DNA of 64,000 nucleotides from Setoptus koraiensis (GCA_048013815.1 CM106586.1:12958001-13022000), one strand, 5' to 3'. Counted from the first letter of the stretch, positions 48,686-60,702 are shown. Notes: a model not told the origin generated them from the letters alone. Numbers and translations are program-made.

Positions 48686-48927
48686 TCGTATTATCGTCCA
48701 GACGAGTGCACCAATAATTTAATAATAACAACAATTAATTAGAACACAGCAATTAATTAGAATTGGAATTAGAATTGAAATTCGAAATAAAACACGTGAA
48801 AGCAACAATATTAGCACGACAAACAATGAACAATCCAGCGCTGCATTGATCCAGCCAAAGACAGGACTCAAATTCGAACGTCAGCAAAACCCAGCGAACC
48901 AACAGCATCCACAAGCAACCCGCAGCC

Positions 48928-51900
48928 ATGATCACATTTGCCCGTCCGACACTCGTGTTGCTCGTGCTGGTGGCAGCCCAGCATCTAGTGATTGAAGATG
49001 CCATAACACAAAACCCATCGACAACAACAAACATCCTACTGGCGACAACAACACAAACAACGCCGGCGCCCCCGCTGGAAAGTGTGGCCAATGTTAACAA
49101 ACAAGCAACAAATAACAGCAACAGTAGGGTGCAATATCTTACACCCATCACGCAGCCAGTTCAGTATAGAGACGAGCGAACACCAAAGAGCAACTTGCCA
49201 ACCACAACAACAGCAACATCGCTACCGACAGCAACCGGCCAGCCCGTCGTTGCGTCACTCAATCAACAACAAACAACCAATGTCAATTTAATCACAACAA
49301 CTGCCGCCGCCGCCACCACCAATCAATCGCCTACTAGCACTGCTGGCTTTCCAACAATTAACACTTCCCAGCAGCCGCCCTCGACCACACTGGCCCCAGC
49401 AGCAACCTCAACGACCTCCGCGGCGCCCACAACAACAACAGCGCCAACTAAAGCCACAGCCACTAGTCAGCAACTTGTTTGTCTGTTTAGAGAACGCTCC
49501 TATGGAATAGGCGAAAAATGGTTCGATGATTGTGTCTCAAAATGCCAGTGTGTTCTGTCGGACGACAATAGAGCCATTAGTGCGTGCGAAGATAGATGTC
49601 CGAAATACATTGATATCACCTCCGACAATTGTGAATTCCAGCGCTCTCAAGAGGACGTGTGTTGTCTCGTAAAAGTGTGCAACGTCACATCTATGCAACA
49701 GCAATCAAACATAAAATCAAGTCTAGAATCCAGCAACGACAGCAACAACAACTCGCCCACAACTGTTGGCTTTGTCGATGCAAACACCAGGCTGCCACTG
49801 CAACAAACTGCCGACGATTACTCGCAAACACCCATCACAATCACGGATATCAAGCTCAGACCTCCTAAAACTACTGAAGGTCCCGCAGTTACAACTACCG
49901 CAACATCTACTACTTATCCGTCTCATCAGAGTAGCAGATCTGGAAAATTTGTTGTTGAAAACAACAACTACAACAACAATGATCTCCGATTTCCCACTAA
50001 TCCCATCACAACCATCACCAATAGACAATATCAGACGACCACCGGCAAGCAACAAATGTTTACTCAAACACTACGACCTGTAACCTCGCCACCAACTACT
50101 GCAACACCAAAAGTAGACAACACTTTGCCCACAACAGATAAAGCTACAACATTTAGCGCTGCAAGCACCACAACAACTACCAACAACAACAACAATGTTG
50201 TGCCAACAAATGACCAACCGCAAGACTCAGTGTCACCTAGTGATAATAATGTAGCTGATAGCAACTTGGTGGACGGCACTAAAGAAGATTTGTGTGTTCT
50301 GTTGGATGGTACAGTATTTAGAATTAATTCAATAGTTGAAATGCCAGATTGTAACAAGAAATGCCGCTGTCAATACTCACCATCAACCGACTCAGACACG
50401 TTCAGTAATTGTACATCGGCACAACCAACTGCGAATTTTTACTCACCAGATGGTGCAACTCCAAGACCTACGGAGATTGCTTGTGATACTCAATGCGATC
50501 CACCGCCCAAATTTTGTAATAACCCCAGATGTAACGCGCCTAATATTTGTGAATGTCCCTATATAACTTGCGACACTTTGCCATTGCACGAATACCCAGC
50601 AGGGATACCACTTTCTGATTATCCGGTTTCGCGTAAAAACAAAACCACACTAGCGCCAGCTCCAATAGTAACCAGCAACAAATGTTTATTTAGGGGGCAC
50701 GAATTAGCCATAAATGAGACATTTAATGATGAATGCCACTCTAGATGCACATGCACCGAAAAATTGAAGGTAGAATGTGGAGCACTTACATGTCCGTCCA
50801 GGGTGCCCCCTCCATCGGCAGACTGCACCAATTGGGCCTATGATTTGGATTTCAGACCCAATGCACCGGACTGTTGTCCACCTTTGATTTGCAAAGATGG
50901 TAAGTACACTTGCATCATGCCAACATGGTATGCGGTTTAGAATGTATTTATATCGTATACTAAAAAAAACACTGTCCTCTGTTTGTATTCATTTATTTAT
51001 CCACCAACAGCTGATGATGGGTCCTGCAACTTGTTGGGACTAGTATTCAAGAATGGACAACCAGTGCCTGAGGAGATAAACACATGCGGACGCTGCCTCT
51101 GTCTACAGGGTAAAATTGAGTGCGAACCAAACTGTCCAACCCTAATGGAACATCCGCCACATGATTTAGAGTGTCCGAATGGCGCCGTACCGTTGCAAGA
51201 GCCGACAGGAGACTGCTTGTGCCCGAAATGGGTTTGTCCAGAAGACGAAAATTTATCTTTGAAAGATGTCACTGTTGTTGCATTGAATAGCACCGCTGTT
51301 CGAGTTAGATTTACATTACCTGAGGAGGCCATCAATCGGCACGGCCACGCAGTATTAAACTATTCTATGGACCTAGACGGTGGCTGGGCAATGCAAAAGT
51401 TTCACAGGCCTGGACAATTGTTTGATTCCTACAAAATTGAATATCTGTTGAACAAGTTTATTCCAGGTAGCACGTACTTCTTTAAGATTCGCGTCGTATT
51501 CGATAAGTCCAATGATGCTGTGTTACGCGGACCATTAGAAAGTTCCATTATCAAACTCACCATGCCAGCAGCAAGTGTCTTGCCGAACCCCTTTGAACAG
51601 CCAAAACCCTCACCCTCAAGAATACCGCACAGAATTACAACACCTAGACAAATTGAAACAACGACTACCTCCACAACAACTACAACCACCACAACATCAA
51701 CAACTACTACACCGAGCCCACCTAAAGAAGTGTCGTTTTATTTCAATCTGACAGCCAGAGCCATTGGGCCGGAGGTAGTGCTAGTTCAATGGCGCCGATT
51801 GACAGCTGAAGAGAGGCAGTACGTTGATAGTTTTCAGATTAAATACTGGAGTGGTGCATCGAGTGAAGATGACGCATCCAATGGTAAATTGTCACAACTG

Positions 51901-52713
51901 TTGCACAAAGAAACAGATCAAACGTTGATTTATGATCTTCAACCGAATATGAGCTATTCACTTGATTTGATTGTCAATCAACCGTCTGGAGTACCTGTCA
52001 TATTGAGAAGCCATGATGCATCGACTGTTGTTACCACGCAACAAAAACAAGAACTAGAATTGCTTGAGATGAAGCGTCGTGAATTGGAAGCTGAGCTAGC
52101 GAAAGAAAGAACTCTCAGGAAACAACATGCTGAATCACTATTATCGACACAAGCACCTATAACGCACCCTCTAACAGTGCTCACTCCAAACCAGCCGATG
52201 CTCTTACCTTTTGAATCTACATTTTCGTCCAATTTTGCAGCCAATAGGATGTACGCCTGGTATACCTTGTTGTTCTTGACAGGACTCATGACTCTGTCCT
52301 TCACAATTGTTTTATATTTATTATTTAAAAAATCATCTAGCGCAATAGCACCTATAAGCTCACAATCAGCTTATGATAATCCATCGTTCACTAAATTGGT
52401 CAGTTATTATGAGCCCACGGCCTATGTTGTCGATCCTAATAATAACAATCTTGATTCATCAATGAAGCCTCCACCACCCCCAATGGCCCAGATCGATAGT
52501 AACAACAATTTGGCTAATGGCAACAATTTGGCAAATGGAAACAATTTAGCAAATGGCAACAATAATATCAAAATGAACAACAATAACAACAACATGAAAA
52601 ATCTCAATAATAACAATATGAACAACAACAACAACAACAACATGAAAAATTTTAATAATAACAATAGCAAGCCATACACTGCCGGATGGGATAACAGTGG
52701 GAGGTTAATATAG
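48928..52713 (+). CDS. Mucin-like receptor with VWC and fibronectin III domains (two exons)
   Basis: Exons 48928-50899 and 51011-52713 (GTAAGT/CAACAG) join to a 1224-aa type I membrane protein. It matches the arthropod 'putative epidermal cell surface receptor' type. Order: signal peptide (MITFARPTLVLLVLVAA); Thr/Gln/Asn-rich mucin-like region to about 180; VWC-like Cys domain at about 184-252; a second Thr-rich linker; further Cys-rich VWC modules near 452-545, 589-655 and 661-735; FN3 at about 739-843; Thr run; FN3 at about 897-998; short coiled coil (QKQELELLEMKRRELEAELA) at about 1000-1036; one transmembrane helix at about 1071-1096; cytoplasmic YDNPSFTKLVSYYEP; Asn-rich repeats (NNLANG, NNNMKN); and a WDNSGRLI end. 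VWC modules usually bind BMP-type ligands or matrix, so an extracellular signalling or adhesion role is likely but unproven. The tyrosine-bearing YDNPSF motif is a plausible adaptor-binding site. Confidence 0.88.
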
Positions 52714-53112
52714 TTGAACACATCACTGAATAACTGCGAAACCAACTCAAAATTAATCTATTACGTGCGACATATCAGTGAGGTTGGTTTATCTTCATTT
52801 GGAGGCAAGAATCCAATTCTTCATTTCAACATACAGAAGATAATTACCACTTATATTATAAAAAATGTATACTAAAACTATACTCATCCTTTTCAAGCCT
52901 GTGCCTAAAGGCAGCTGCCATCAGTTTTGCGAATATCAATATACACACACATACACAAAGCAAACAAACAAATCAAACGATATATCTGATTACAATTAGG
53001 TAATCTATGTAAATGTGATCTCCTGAATTGTATGTTTGTATCTAATCCTAATGTATAATGTCGAGCACCGATGACCAACTGCTAATGTCAACTAGTATAT
53101 ACTATGTATTTG

Positions 53113-53118
53113 AATAAA
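53113..53118 (+). terminator. Candidate poly(A) signal of the receptor gene
   Basis: First AATAAA after the receptor stop (400 nt away). It lies inside the first copy of the peptide-gene repeat unit, so the receptor 3' UTR seems to run into duplicated DNA. Confidence 0.4.
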
Positions 53119-53576
53119 ACAAGTAATTATTATACCATACAACGGGTTGTGATGTCGAACTGTATTCAAACTTGGCTTACGATCGTCAACTTGCTGTCGG
53201 GAGATGATTCTTGAAATTTTGTTTAAAAAAAATATGTAATAATGAGTCATGTAATAATGCGTCACTGTAGATTGGCGCAAGCGAGACTGGTTACCATTGC
53301 AATGAAAACAGAAACAAACAAACAAACTTTGACGACAAATGCTGTCAGAACTCGTAGATAAATTTTAGTTGCTGTTGCAAGGCCTCAAGGTTGTTATCCA
53401 GCTTTGAAGATAGACGAGATGACTGACTACCCGGCCTCCTTGAGTTCATTGCTATTAAGTAGAGCGAACAAATAAACAGGCTTGATCTATTGATGACATT
53501 TTCTGTCTGTTGACAGAATATGAGGCTAGAATATCGAGCCAGTAAACAGTATCATGAGTCGTTAGAGACGTCTCGG

Positions 53577-53584
53577 TATAAAAG
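53577..53584 (+). promoter_or_regulatory. TATA box of peptide gene copy 1
   Basis: TATAAAAG in CTCGGTATAAAAGGGAC, 115 nt before the ATG. The same spacing is kept in all three copies. Confidence 0.75.
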
Positions 53585-53691
53585 GGACAGCATATTGTGT
53601 TCTCTCCATCCAGTTCAATAAAATAAAAAACCAACTATTAATCAACTAATTACAATTAAGCTTAACAAGCAACAAAAATTAATCAGCGAAA

Positions 53692-53811
53692 ATGAAGGTC
53701 AACGTTAAAATCATCGCCAGTTTGGTCGTTATGGCTATGCTTGCACTTGCAGGCAGCGGATCAGTTGAGGCCAAGAAGGGTGGTGGCCACCGTGCCGGCC
53801 CAATGGAATAA
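53692..53811 (+). CDS. Small secreted peptide, copy 1 (39 aa, unknown family)
   Basis: Encodes a 39-residue precursor I do not recognise. MKVNVK is followed by a strongly hydrophobic core (IIASLVVMAMLALAG) and a signal-peptidase-like site after SVEA, leaving a predicted mature tail of 12 residues, KKGGGHRAGPME. The ORF sits in a complete miniature gene: TATA box 115 nt upstream, ATG in an AAAATG context, no intron, and AATAAA 140 nt after the stop. The tail has no Cys and no Gly-Lys/Arg amidation end, so it does not look like a defensin or a typical amidated neuropeptide. Support comes from identical translation in copy 2, where the only coding change (GCT to GCA, Ala) is silent. Role unknown; secreted peptide of high expression is my inference from the strong TATA promoter. 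Confidence 0.72.
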   Translation: MKVNVKIIASLVVMAMLALAGSGSVEAKKGGGHRAGPME

Positions 53812-53950
53812 GCGGATACCAATTCACGGATTTTAAAACAACGGACAGTGACGCTGCAAAACGGTTGGGCAACGATTGTCCACTATCCCTACGCAATGTA
53901 TGCCGATTCCAATCGATGCAAGCAGTTGTTGATATTGTTTTCATTTTCAC

Positions 53951-53956
53951 AATAAA
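53951..53956 (+). terminator. Poly(A) signal of peptide gene copy 1
   Basis: AATAAA in TTTTCACAATAAAAGTC, kept in all three copies. Predicted transcript about 370 nt. Confidence 0.7.
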
Positions 53957-55165
53957 AGTCACAAAATGAATCGTTAAATAATATCTGCTTGTCTTAACAA
54001 TTTCTCTTTGTCGAAAACTTTTGATCGATCTCGAGCCAGCTCGATTAAAGATGCGCAGAAAGCCCCGTGGCTTTCGTTTAGGAGCACTACCAATGTTTAA
54101 CATTTGATTTAAGGAATAGAGCCTCGGGTGACTTGGAGAGGTGAGCCAAAGGGAGAGCGACGGTTAGAAAATCGACCAAGAGGGGTCAGCATTCCAGTCT
54201 ACCTAGCGATACCCACAACCATAACTTCTCAGTGCTAAGAAAGGAAAATCAGTTTTGCAAATATAAATATACGCATACATACACAAAGCGAACAAACAAA
54301 TCAAACGATATATCTGAATATTATTAGATAATCTGTGTAAATGCGATCTCCTGAATTATATGTTTGTGTCTAATCCTAATGTATAATGTCGAGCGACGAT
54401 GACCAACTGCTAATGTCAACTAGTATATACTATGTATTTGAATGTATGAATTGTGATGTCAAACTGTATTCAAACTTGGCTTATGATCGTCAATTTATTG
54501 TCGGGAGATGATTCTCAGAATTTTGTGATCCATTCTAAAAAAGAACAACCATGGTTCTAACCTTGGTAGGTGCAAAATGTTTTTTCATCTTTCAATATCG
54601 GAATCTCCAATCGGTCATAAGCTAAGGTTTATCTAGCAGACCAATTATAAATCCAACGAAACCTGACATGTGTCCTAGATAAATTTGTCCTCGATAGAAT
54701 TGAGGTCAAAAATTCACTTTCACAAGCGAAATCATTTGTAGGGGCCCGTCGACCGTACCGGGTGACGCGGCAGGTATTGCGTTGTCTCAATACTATCAGA
54801 TATCTTCAGCCATTGTGAGAGAAAAATATTTAATAACGAGTCACAGAGTACGTCATTGTAGATTTGCAAGGGCAACACTAGTTACCATTTCAATGAAAAT
54901 AGAAACAAACAAACAAACTTTGACTACAAATACTGTCAGAATTCGTAGATAAAGTTTAGTTGTTGTTGCAAAGCTTCAAGGTTGTTCCAGCTTTGAGGAT
55001 AGATGAGATGACTGACTACCCGGCCCCCTTGAGTTCATTGCTATTAAGTAGAGCGAACAAATAAACAGGCTTGATCTATTGATGACATTTTCTGTCTGTT
55101 GACAGAATATGAGGCTAGAATATCGAGCCAGTAAACAGTATCATGAGTCGTTAGAGACGTCTCGG

Positions 55166-55173
55166 TATATAAG
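55166..55173 (+). promoter_or_regulatory. TATA box of peptide gene copy 2
   Basis: TATATAAG in CTCGGTATATAAGGGAG, 115 nt before the ATG. Confidence 0.75.
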
Positions 55174-55280
55174 GGAGAGCATATTGTGTTCTCTCCATCC
55201 AGTTCAATAAAATAAAAAACCAACTATTAATCAACTAATTACAATCAAGCTTAACAAGCAACAAAAATCAATCAGCAAAA

Positions 55281-55400
55281 ATGAAGGTCAACGTTAAAAT
55301 CATCGCCAGTTTGGTCGTTATGGCAATGCTTGCACTTGCAGGCAGCGGATCAGTTGAGGCCAAGAAGGGTGGTGGCCACCGTGCCGGCCCAATGGAATAA
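55281..55400 (+). CDS. Small secreted peptide, copy 2 (39 aa, identical protein)
   Basis: Protein identical to copy 1: hydrophobic signal, SVEA cleavage-like site, mature KKGGGHRAGPME. Across 120 coding bases only one differs from copy 1, and it is silent, while the flanking DNA of the two units shows many substitutions and indels. That contrast argues for purifying selection, or for gene conversion limited to the gene core. It has its own TATA box (55166-55173) and AATAAA (55541-55546). Confidence 0.72.
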   Translation: MKVNVKIIASLVVMAMLALAGSGSVEAKKGGGHRAGPME

Positions 55401-55540
55401 GCGGATACCAATTCACGGATTTCAAAACAACGGACAGTGACGCTGCAAAACGGTTGAGCAACGATTGTCCACTATCCCTACACAATGTATGCCGATTCCA
55501 ATCGCTGCAAACAGTTGTTGAATATCGTTTTCATTTTCAC

Positions 55541-55546
55541 AATAAA
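55541..55546 (+). terminator. Poly(A) signal of peptide gene copy 2
   Basis: AATAAA 141 nt after the stop codon, same context as copies 1 and 3. Confidence 0.7.
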
Positions 55547-55796
55547 AGTCACAAAATGAATTGTTAAATAATATCTGCTTGTCTTAACAATTTCTCTCTG
55601 TCGAAAACTTCTGATCGATCTCGAGCCAGCTCGATTCAAGATGCGCTGCAACTCCCCTGGCTTTCGTTTAGTAGCACTACCAATGTTGAATATTTGATTT
55701 AAGGAATAGAGGGGTGACTTGGAGAGGTGAGCGACGATTAGAAAATCGACCAAGAAGGGTCAGCATGCCAGTCTACCTAACGATACCCACAACCAG

Positions 55797-56035
55797 AACT
55801 TTTCATTGGTAAGAAATCAGTCTTGCAAATATCAATTTACACACACATACACAAAGCAAACAAATAAATCAAACGATATATCTGATTACAATTGGGTATT
55901 CCAGGTTGTTCGAGAGCGAGAGTGACGAAAATAAATCAATCTTGTTGGCGAACAGTCGTTGCGCTGCTATGTTACAACCTCGGTACACAAGTCGTTATGC
56001 GATGCAATACAAGTCCAGAGATAGTCTTAAGAAAA
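55797..56035 (+). repeat. Truncated third peptide-gene unit, no peptide ORF
   Basis: The first 100 bp (AACTTTTCATTGG to ATATATCTGATTACAATTGGG) repeats the left end of units 1 and 2. It then jumps to a segment with GAGAGCGAGAGTGACGAAAA and CAATCTTGTTGGCGAACAG that matches 63430-63540 of the inverted copy. Promoter and peptide are missing. Confidence 0.65.
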
Positions 56036-56401
56036 CGAAACCAACAACTGAGAAACTGGGTCAGCGAGTGGAAAAAGTGACCGGATGTGGACGAAATGAT
56101 TTATGGAATGTTCGCTAATGGAAAAATTGTTTAATCGAGGGAAGAGGCGTGACATTAGACTGAGCGTGGAAGTATTATATATTATTATTGTTGCCAGTTT
56201 TGTATAAATATATAAATGCAATACGTATTATTATTTCAGTCTCATCTATTATCCAATAGTGTTGAGTATCTACCATTGACCAAACAACCAATGTGGCAAC
56301 AATGGTCCATTTGACTATCAGGCACAGAACAATCAGTATAGGCTTGTCGGTGCTTCAACTGGGGCCGATCATCAACTGCCAACAGCTGAAACAAAGAATT
56401 A

Positions 56402-56407
56402 TTTATT
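56402..56407 (-). terminator. Poly(A) signal of the Gsx gene
   Basis: Minus-strand AATAAA 24 nt past the stop codon at 56431. Confidence 0.55.
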
Positions 56408-56430
56408 TTCATTTTATTGCCGGCAATATC

Positions 56431-57300
56431 TCAATCAACAATGGTTGCCGGTTCCTGAGATGTGCGCTTCTGTCTCAGCAGTGTCGTCGACGATTTTGTC
56501 TGGCCCACAATGGCATGAGTGTCGGCCATTTGTGCCAATTGCGACCGATAAACGGGAGTGGCCTCTTTCTTGTGTTTCACTCGTCTGTTTTGGAACCAAA
56601 TTTTCACCTGTTTTTCGCTCAATTCTAACTTTTGTGCCAGCTCAATGCGACGCAAACGCGACAAATACATATTGATGGCAAATTCGCGCTCTAAATTCAA
56701 TATCTGCATCGAATTATAGGCAGTCCTCAAGCGGGTGACCCCAGAATCGTGTTCGTCGCTGATGTCGCTGGCTGTTTCTTGCAATTTGCTACCACTGCCA
56801 CCATTGGGCGACTTGCTTGATTGGTGACTGTTGTGATGTAGTCGATGAGGTGATTTGTCGTTGTTGTGGGCGCGATCTTTCGTCAACCGGCCATCGATAT
56901 GTTTGACCTGTCGATCTATTGCACTTGTTGGTTGGCTGGAAGCTAGTGCTGCGTCGTAGGCTGCCGATGTCGCTTCTGGTGTCGCGGGTAAGAATCGATT
57001 ACACACTAATCTGTTGGAACAAACGAATGTGTCCAAGTGTCGCCTCTGTTCCAGCAATTGCGGTATGAGATGACGATTGTGGTTGCCCATCATGTAAATT
57101 TGTTGCAGATAGTTATAATTGTTTTGTCGCACCGATTCAAATCTCTGCAAATCTCTGCCGGCCAATAGGGCGCCGGCCGTTAATGCGGATGCGGCTGTTG
57201 TGGTTGGCACGGTTGAACTGAGTTGCGATTGGGTCATTGCGTCGTGCTGATTGGTTGTGAGATCGAGTATGGACTCGACGTAAAAGTTCTTGGAGTTCAT
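56431..57300 (-). CDS. Gsx: Gsx/ind-type ParaHox homeodomain transcription factor
   Basis: 289-aa homeodomain protein. The homeodomain (about 188-247) contains [38 protein letters not shown] and [28 protein letters not shown] and VKHKKE are diagnostic of Gsx (intermediate neuroblasts defective in flies). Position 50 is Gln, position 51 Asn. The N-terminus [14 protein letters not shown] resembles the FYVDSLI motif that starts Gsx proteins, which fixes the start at 57300 and confirms the class. Gsx proteins pattern the intermediate column of the neuroectoderm. Most animals have an intron just before the homeobox; here the frame is continuous, so the gene appears intronless. Helix 1 and 2 carry some changes (NSMQILN, AQKLEL). 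It is flanked by direct peptide-gene copies on one side and an inverted copy on the other. Confidence 0.93.
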   Translation of the reverse strand: MNSKNFYVESILDLTTNQHDAMTQSQLSSTVPTTTAASALTAGALLAGRDLQRFESVRQNNYNYLQQIYMMGNHNRHLIPQLLEQRRHLDTFVCSNRLVCNRFLPATPEATSAAYDAALASSQPTSAIDRQVKHIDGRLTKDRAHNNDKSPHRLHHNSHQSSKSPNGGSGSKLQETASDISDEHDSGVTRLRTAYNSMQILNLEREFAINMYLSRLRRIELAQKLELSEKQVKIWFQNRRVKHKKEATPVYRSQLAQMADTHAIVGQTKSSTTLLRQKRTSQEPATIVD

Positions 57301-58990
57301 CTTGTTAGAGTTGCCCTACTGCTGGTTAGCTGTGCGAATTTGTTTCAGCTATTTAGTCGATCGATTGAGGTTGCTGTAAGTGTTACTCAGGCGCTGACAG
57401 GCCACTGAATGAGTTGTCAAAACTAAGTTTTGCCCCAGACTCAATAAAATCAATTCGCCAATCAATTTGTTAATGGGGCCAGTATGGATTGTGGCGCATA
57501 CATCGCGCATGCGCCCGGTCATGTGGGCGCCCAGGTGAGTGCACTTTGAGTGTTGCTCGTGGTGCATTTTATGCGGCACGAGTGCGATATAGGTTTAGGT
57601 GAAGTAAGCAAGTAAGTAATGTACACATTAGCACATTATAGGAGACTAAATGTTAAGTTTTGCGAGCACTTGAGCACTGATATTGTTACAAGAAAGCGGC
57701 GATAATAATATAATTTGGGCGAGTTGGTCACACAAGGCGCGCACGGCGCCCGCCGGCCACAGGGGCCCCGAATAAAGAAACTCAATAATTGAATCGGCGA
57801 CAGAGGGCGACGCAAATTTACAATAATCGATTATTGTATCAATGTATTATTGTATTGATGTGTGTGTGTGTGTATTGCATGGCGGCAATAATAGTGCCGG
57901 TAATAGTGATAATAATGGTTATATAAAAGCAGAAAATAGTGCCAATTAGAAGTCGCTGTTGTTGACAAACAATCATGACAAATAATCATTCATTTGCGTC
58001 TGGTTGCGCGTGCTTTGCGGCCAGCGCAGCACGCAGTGGCAATCAATAATATTCTTCTTCTTCTTCTTTTTTCTGGCAACTTTTCTTCGAAACTTTCATT
58101 CGAATGGGCCTACAATTAGAATGGCATAACTTGGCTGCGTTGTTTGTTATTGGCACTGGCCATTGTCACAGTTATATAATTCTTTTATGCGCGCTGCTTG
58201 TGTGTCAGCGTACAATAGTTTCGTGTCGGCACCCATTGTTGGCCGGCCCTTTGAACAGTGAATAGCGCCGATGCGACTGTCAGAGGCAACCTCAAATTTA
58301 GATTTATAAGCTAATTATGGTTGATTAATTGGGTAGGCACAAACAGTGACGCAGTGGCACGGCAAGAAAGCACGGTGCGTCGCCTACCCAACGGTGCAAT
58401 ATGAATCAATTTGTCATTGGGGCTCCCTTATTATTCTGAACAACTCACTCGATTCGGGGCCCATGGTTGGGGCATACGCGTATCGAGTGCACCAGCACAA
58501 TGGCCGGTGAATTTTTTTTTTTTTCATTTTTTCCCTTTGTCGTTTGTCTCATTGTAAACTCACATGTTTTTGTGCCGACAGAGCGTGCATTTTTCGGCAG
58601 TGGCACAATGAGGCCAAGAAACGAACGCTACACGGCAAGAGATATTTTGCGCCCGCAACAGCCAACAGAAATGGAAACCGGTAGAGTCTCTTGAGAAGCG
58701 ACAGGCAGGCCGATGTGGACCGGCGATATGATTGATGATCCAGTTGCAGCCAACCGCCGAACACACGTACACACATCAAATCATATCATGTATTTGGAAT
58801 CAATTTTTTACGCTTTATTAATTCGATAAAATCATCGATATTTAAGTATTTAATGATCCATGATTTATATCATCATTCATTCTGGTGGCCGATGCATTCA
58901 GTGTGTGCCTATGCCAGTAATCCATTTAGAGCCGATTCTACAGTTGCCACCGGTTGCCACTGGCCGAGACTGTCCCGTCTACACACGATG

Positions 58991-59062
58991 TGATATACGA
59001 CGCGATATACGACGCGATATACGACGCGATATACGACGCGATATACGATGCGATATACGGTG
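58991..59062. repeat. CGATATACGACG 12-bp minisatellite x6
   Basis: Six copies with one or two changes in the outer ones; translated frames read as RRDI / RIVYRVVY repeats. Confidence 0.92.
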
Positions 59063-60702
59063 CGATTTGTACGATATGATTTGTATAAAACAACTAGATT
59101 AGCATCGCGCGATTGTAATCTGTCAAATCCGTTTGCCCATGTTGCTGACAGCGGCCACAGTGGCGTCTCAATTGCAACCGCTCGGATAATCTCATCTCTC
59201 AAAACAATCTCTTGCTAGCCGGCGCCCATTATTATTAAGTACACAAACTTGCGCAGATCAGATTGTGCCTCATTGTCTGTGTCCAGTGACGTCGCAAAAT
59301 GTGAAATGCGCACACAATTATCTCTTCGAACGCGCAGGGGCCCCATTAAATTTTGACCCGCATGGGCCGCTTTTGGTGCAACAATGAAACTCACGCACAA
59401 AGGGAGCGCTTGTTGGGGCCAAACGACGATCAATATTGTGCGCACCAGTGATTTCTATTTGACCTCAACAATAAGTGACGATTAGCGGTTGAATTAATCG
59501 CTGTGTTGTGACATAATTTCATAAACGCAACTTGAGCGCTTTTAGCCTATTGTGTCTGTTGTGTATGTGAATCAACTTACATCATATGAGTTATATGGTG
59601 ACAATGAGCTAATTAACCAAATACAAACCAACAATGCAGCACATGGTTGGCACAATAGAAACCACCAAACTTGGGTTACCTTTTGTATTTTCGCTCACAC
59701 GCTCGTCCGAGCCAGCACAACATTGTTGCCGCGCTGACAAATGTTTGCAATTTGTTACAATTGTAACAATCGCACTCCCATTTGCCACGAGCAGAGATTT
59801 GCCAACAATATGACATTGGACGACAATATACAAAAGAACTGTGCATTGTCGTCCTCAAATGTTGGCCTGTTGAGCTTAGTCGCGTACAAGCAAAAGCTAA
59901 TCCTTATTTTGGGCAAATATCCAATGTATCGCAAATGCTGCGGTGACTTAATATTTTGACATGAACATGGCCGATGACATTCTTTGTCATGTTGTCGTGG
60001 TCGCGTTCACCGGTCTCTTCCTCTATTTACCTCGCTCGTGATACACAGAGATCACTATCGGCTTAGTGTTCAGGCTAATGCACGTGGTGGATGTGACGAG
60101 AAGCATAAATGGGCGAAATTTCGATTCGGATCATCAGATCGGATGATTTACATCCGATCTGATAATTAGATGCCTATCAGTCGGCGCCCGTTTACCGTAT
60201 TATATTATTGTCATATATATATATATATTGTCATTGCACGCATTTTAGTCGTTTGTCAGCGATGGGCTCGCATTCCAGGCGCAATCCAGCTAATCCAGTT
60301 GTTTTGATAAACGCACCATGGAGCAAAAAATTCAGTTATTGAAGTATTTTGTTGGTTTGTAAACAGCACCGACGATTAGATCTGACAAGATCTTTTGTTT
60401 GCAATCTGGATCTGCGTTAGCGCGTGCTGTAGTTGGCGTACTGTCGTTGTATTATCGTTGTATCTTCATCAAAAATGTCACGCAAACAAGAGATAAATAA
60501 AAAAATAAACACACCAATGCGACCCATCAGTTCCGTCGAAATTCTCTGGCCCTCTTCAGTGGTCACTAGAGTGGAGGTTTTTTTTGATTTAAATCACACA
60601 GCTGTGAAGTCATGGCTCATATGCAAGAATTGATTTTTTTTAATTTTTATGATTTAAATCATGGGAGAGTGGCTGGAGTAGATAGGCTGTGACTCTCGTT
60701 TC

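Larger units (their letters stand above)
43987..48927. other. GC-rich, gene-poor region upstream of the VWC/FN3 receptor
   Basis: No protein gene supported. Contains two TTACGTAA palindromes (44347-44354, 44430-44437), a perfect 12-bp stem hairpin (44908-44919 / 44928-44939), a 30-bp duplication, GGATCC/CCAAT palindromic sequence near 46655-46697 and AATATCCAATA repeats near 46704-46757. The last few hundred bases must hold the receptor promoter and 5' UTR. Confidence 0.45.
52921..54222 (+). repeat. Peptide-gene duplication unit, copy 1
   Basis: Begins at TCAGTTTTGCGAATATCAAT and runs through promoter, peptide ORF and 3' region to CCCACAACC. It matches copy 2 along its length but lacks an internal block of about 290 bp present in copy 2 (about 54528-54820). 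Confidence 0.8.
54223..55796 (+). repeat. Peptide-gene duplication unit, copy 2
   Basis: About 1574-bp full-length unit, from AACTTCTCAGTGCTAAG to CCCACAACCAG, directly following copy 1. The block at about 54528-54820 absent from copy 1 has a counterpart in the inverted copy, so copy 1 lost it. Confidence 0.82.
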
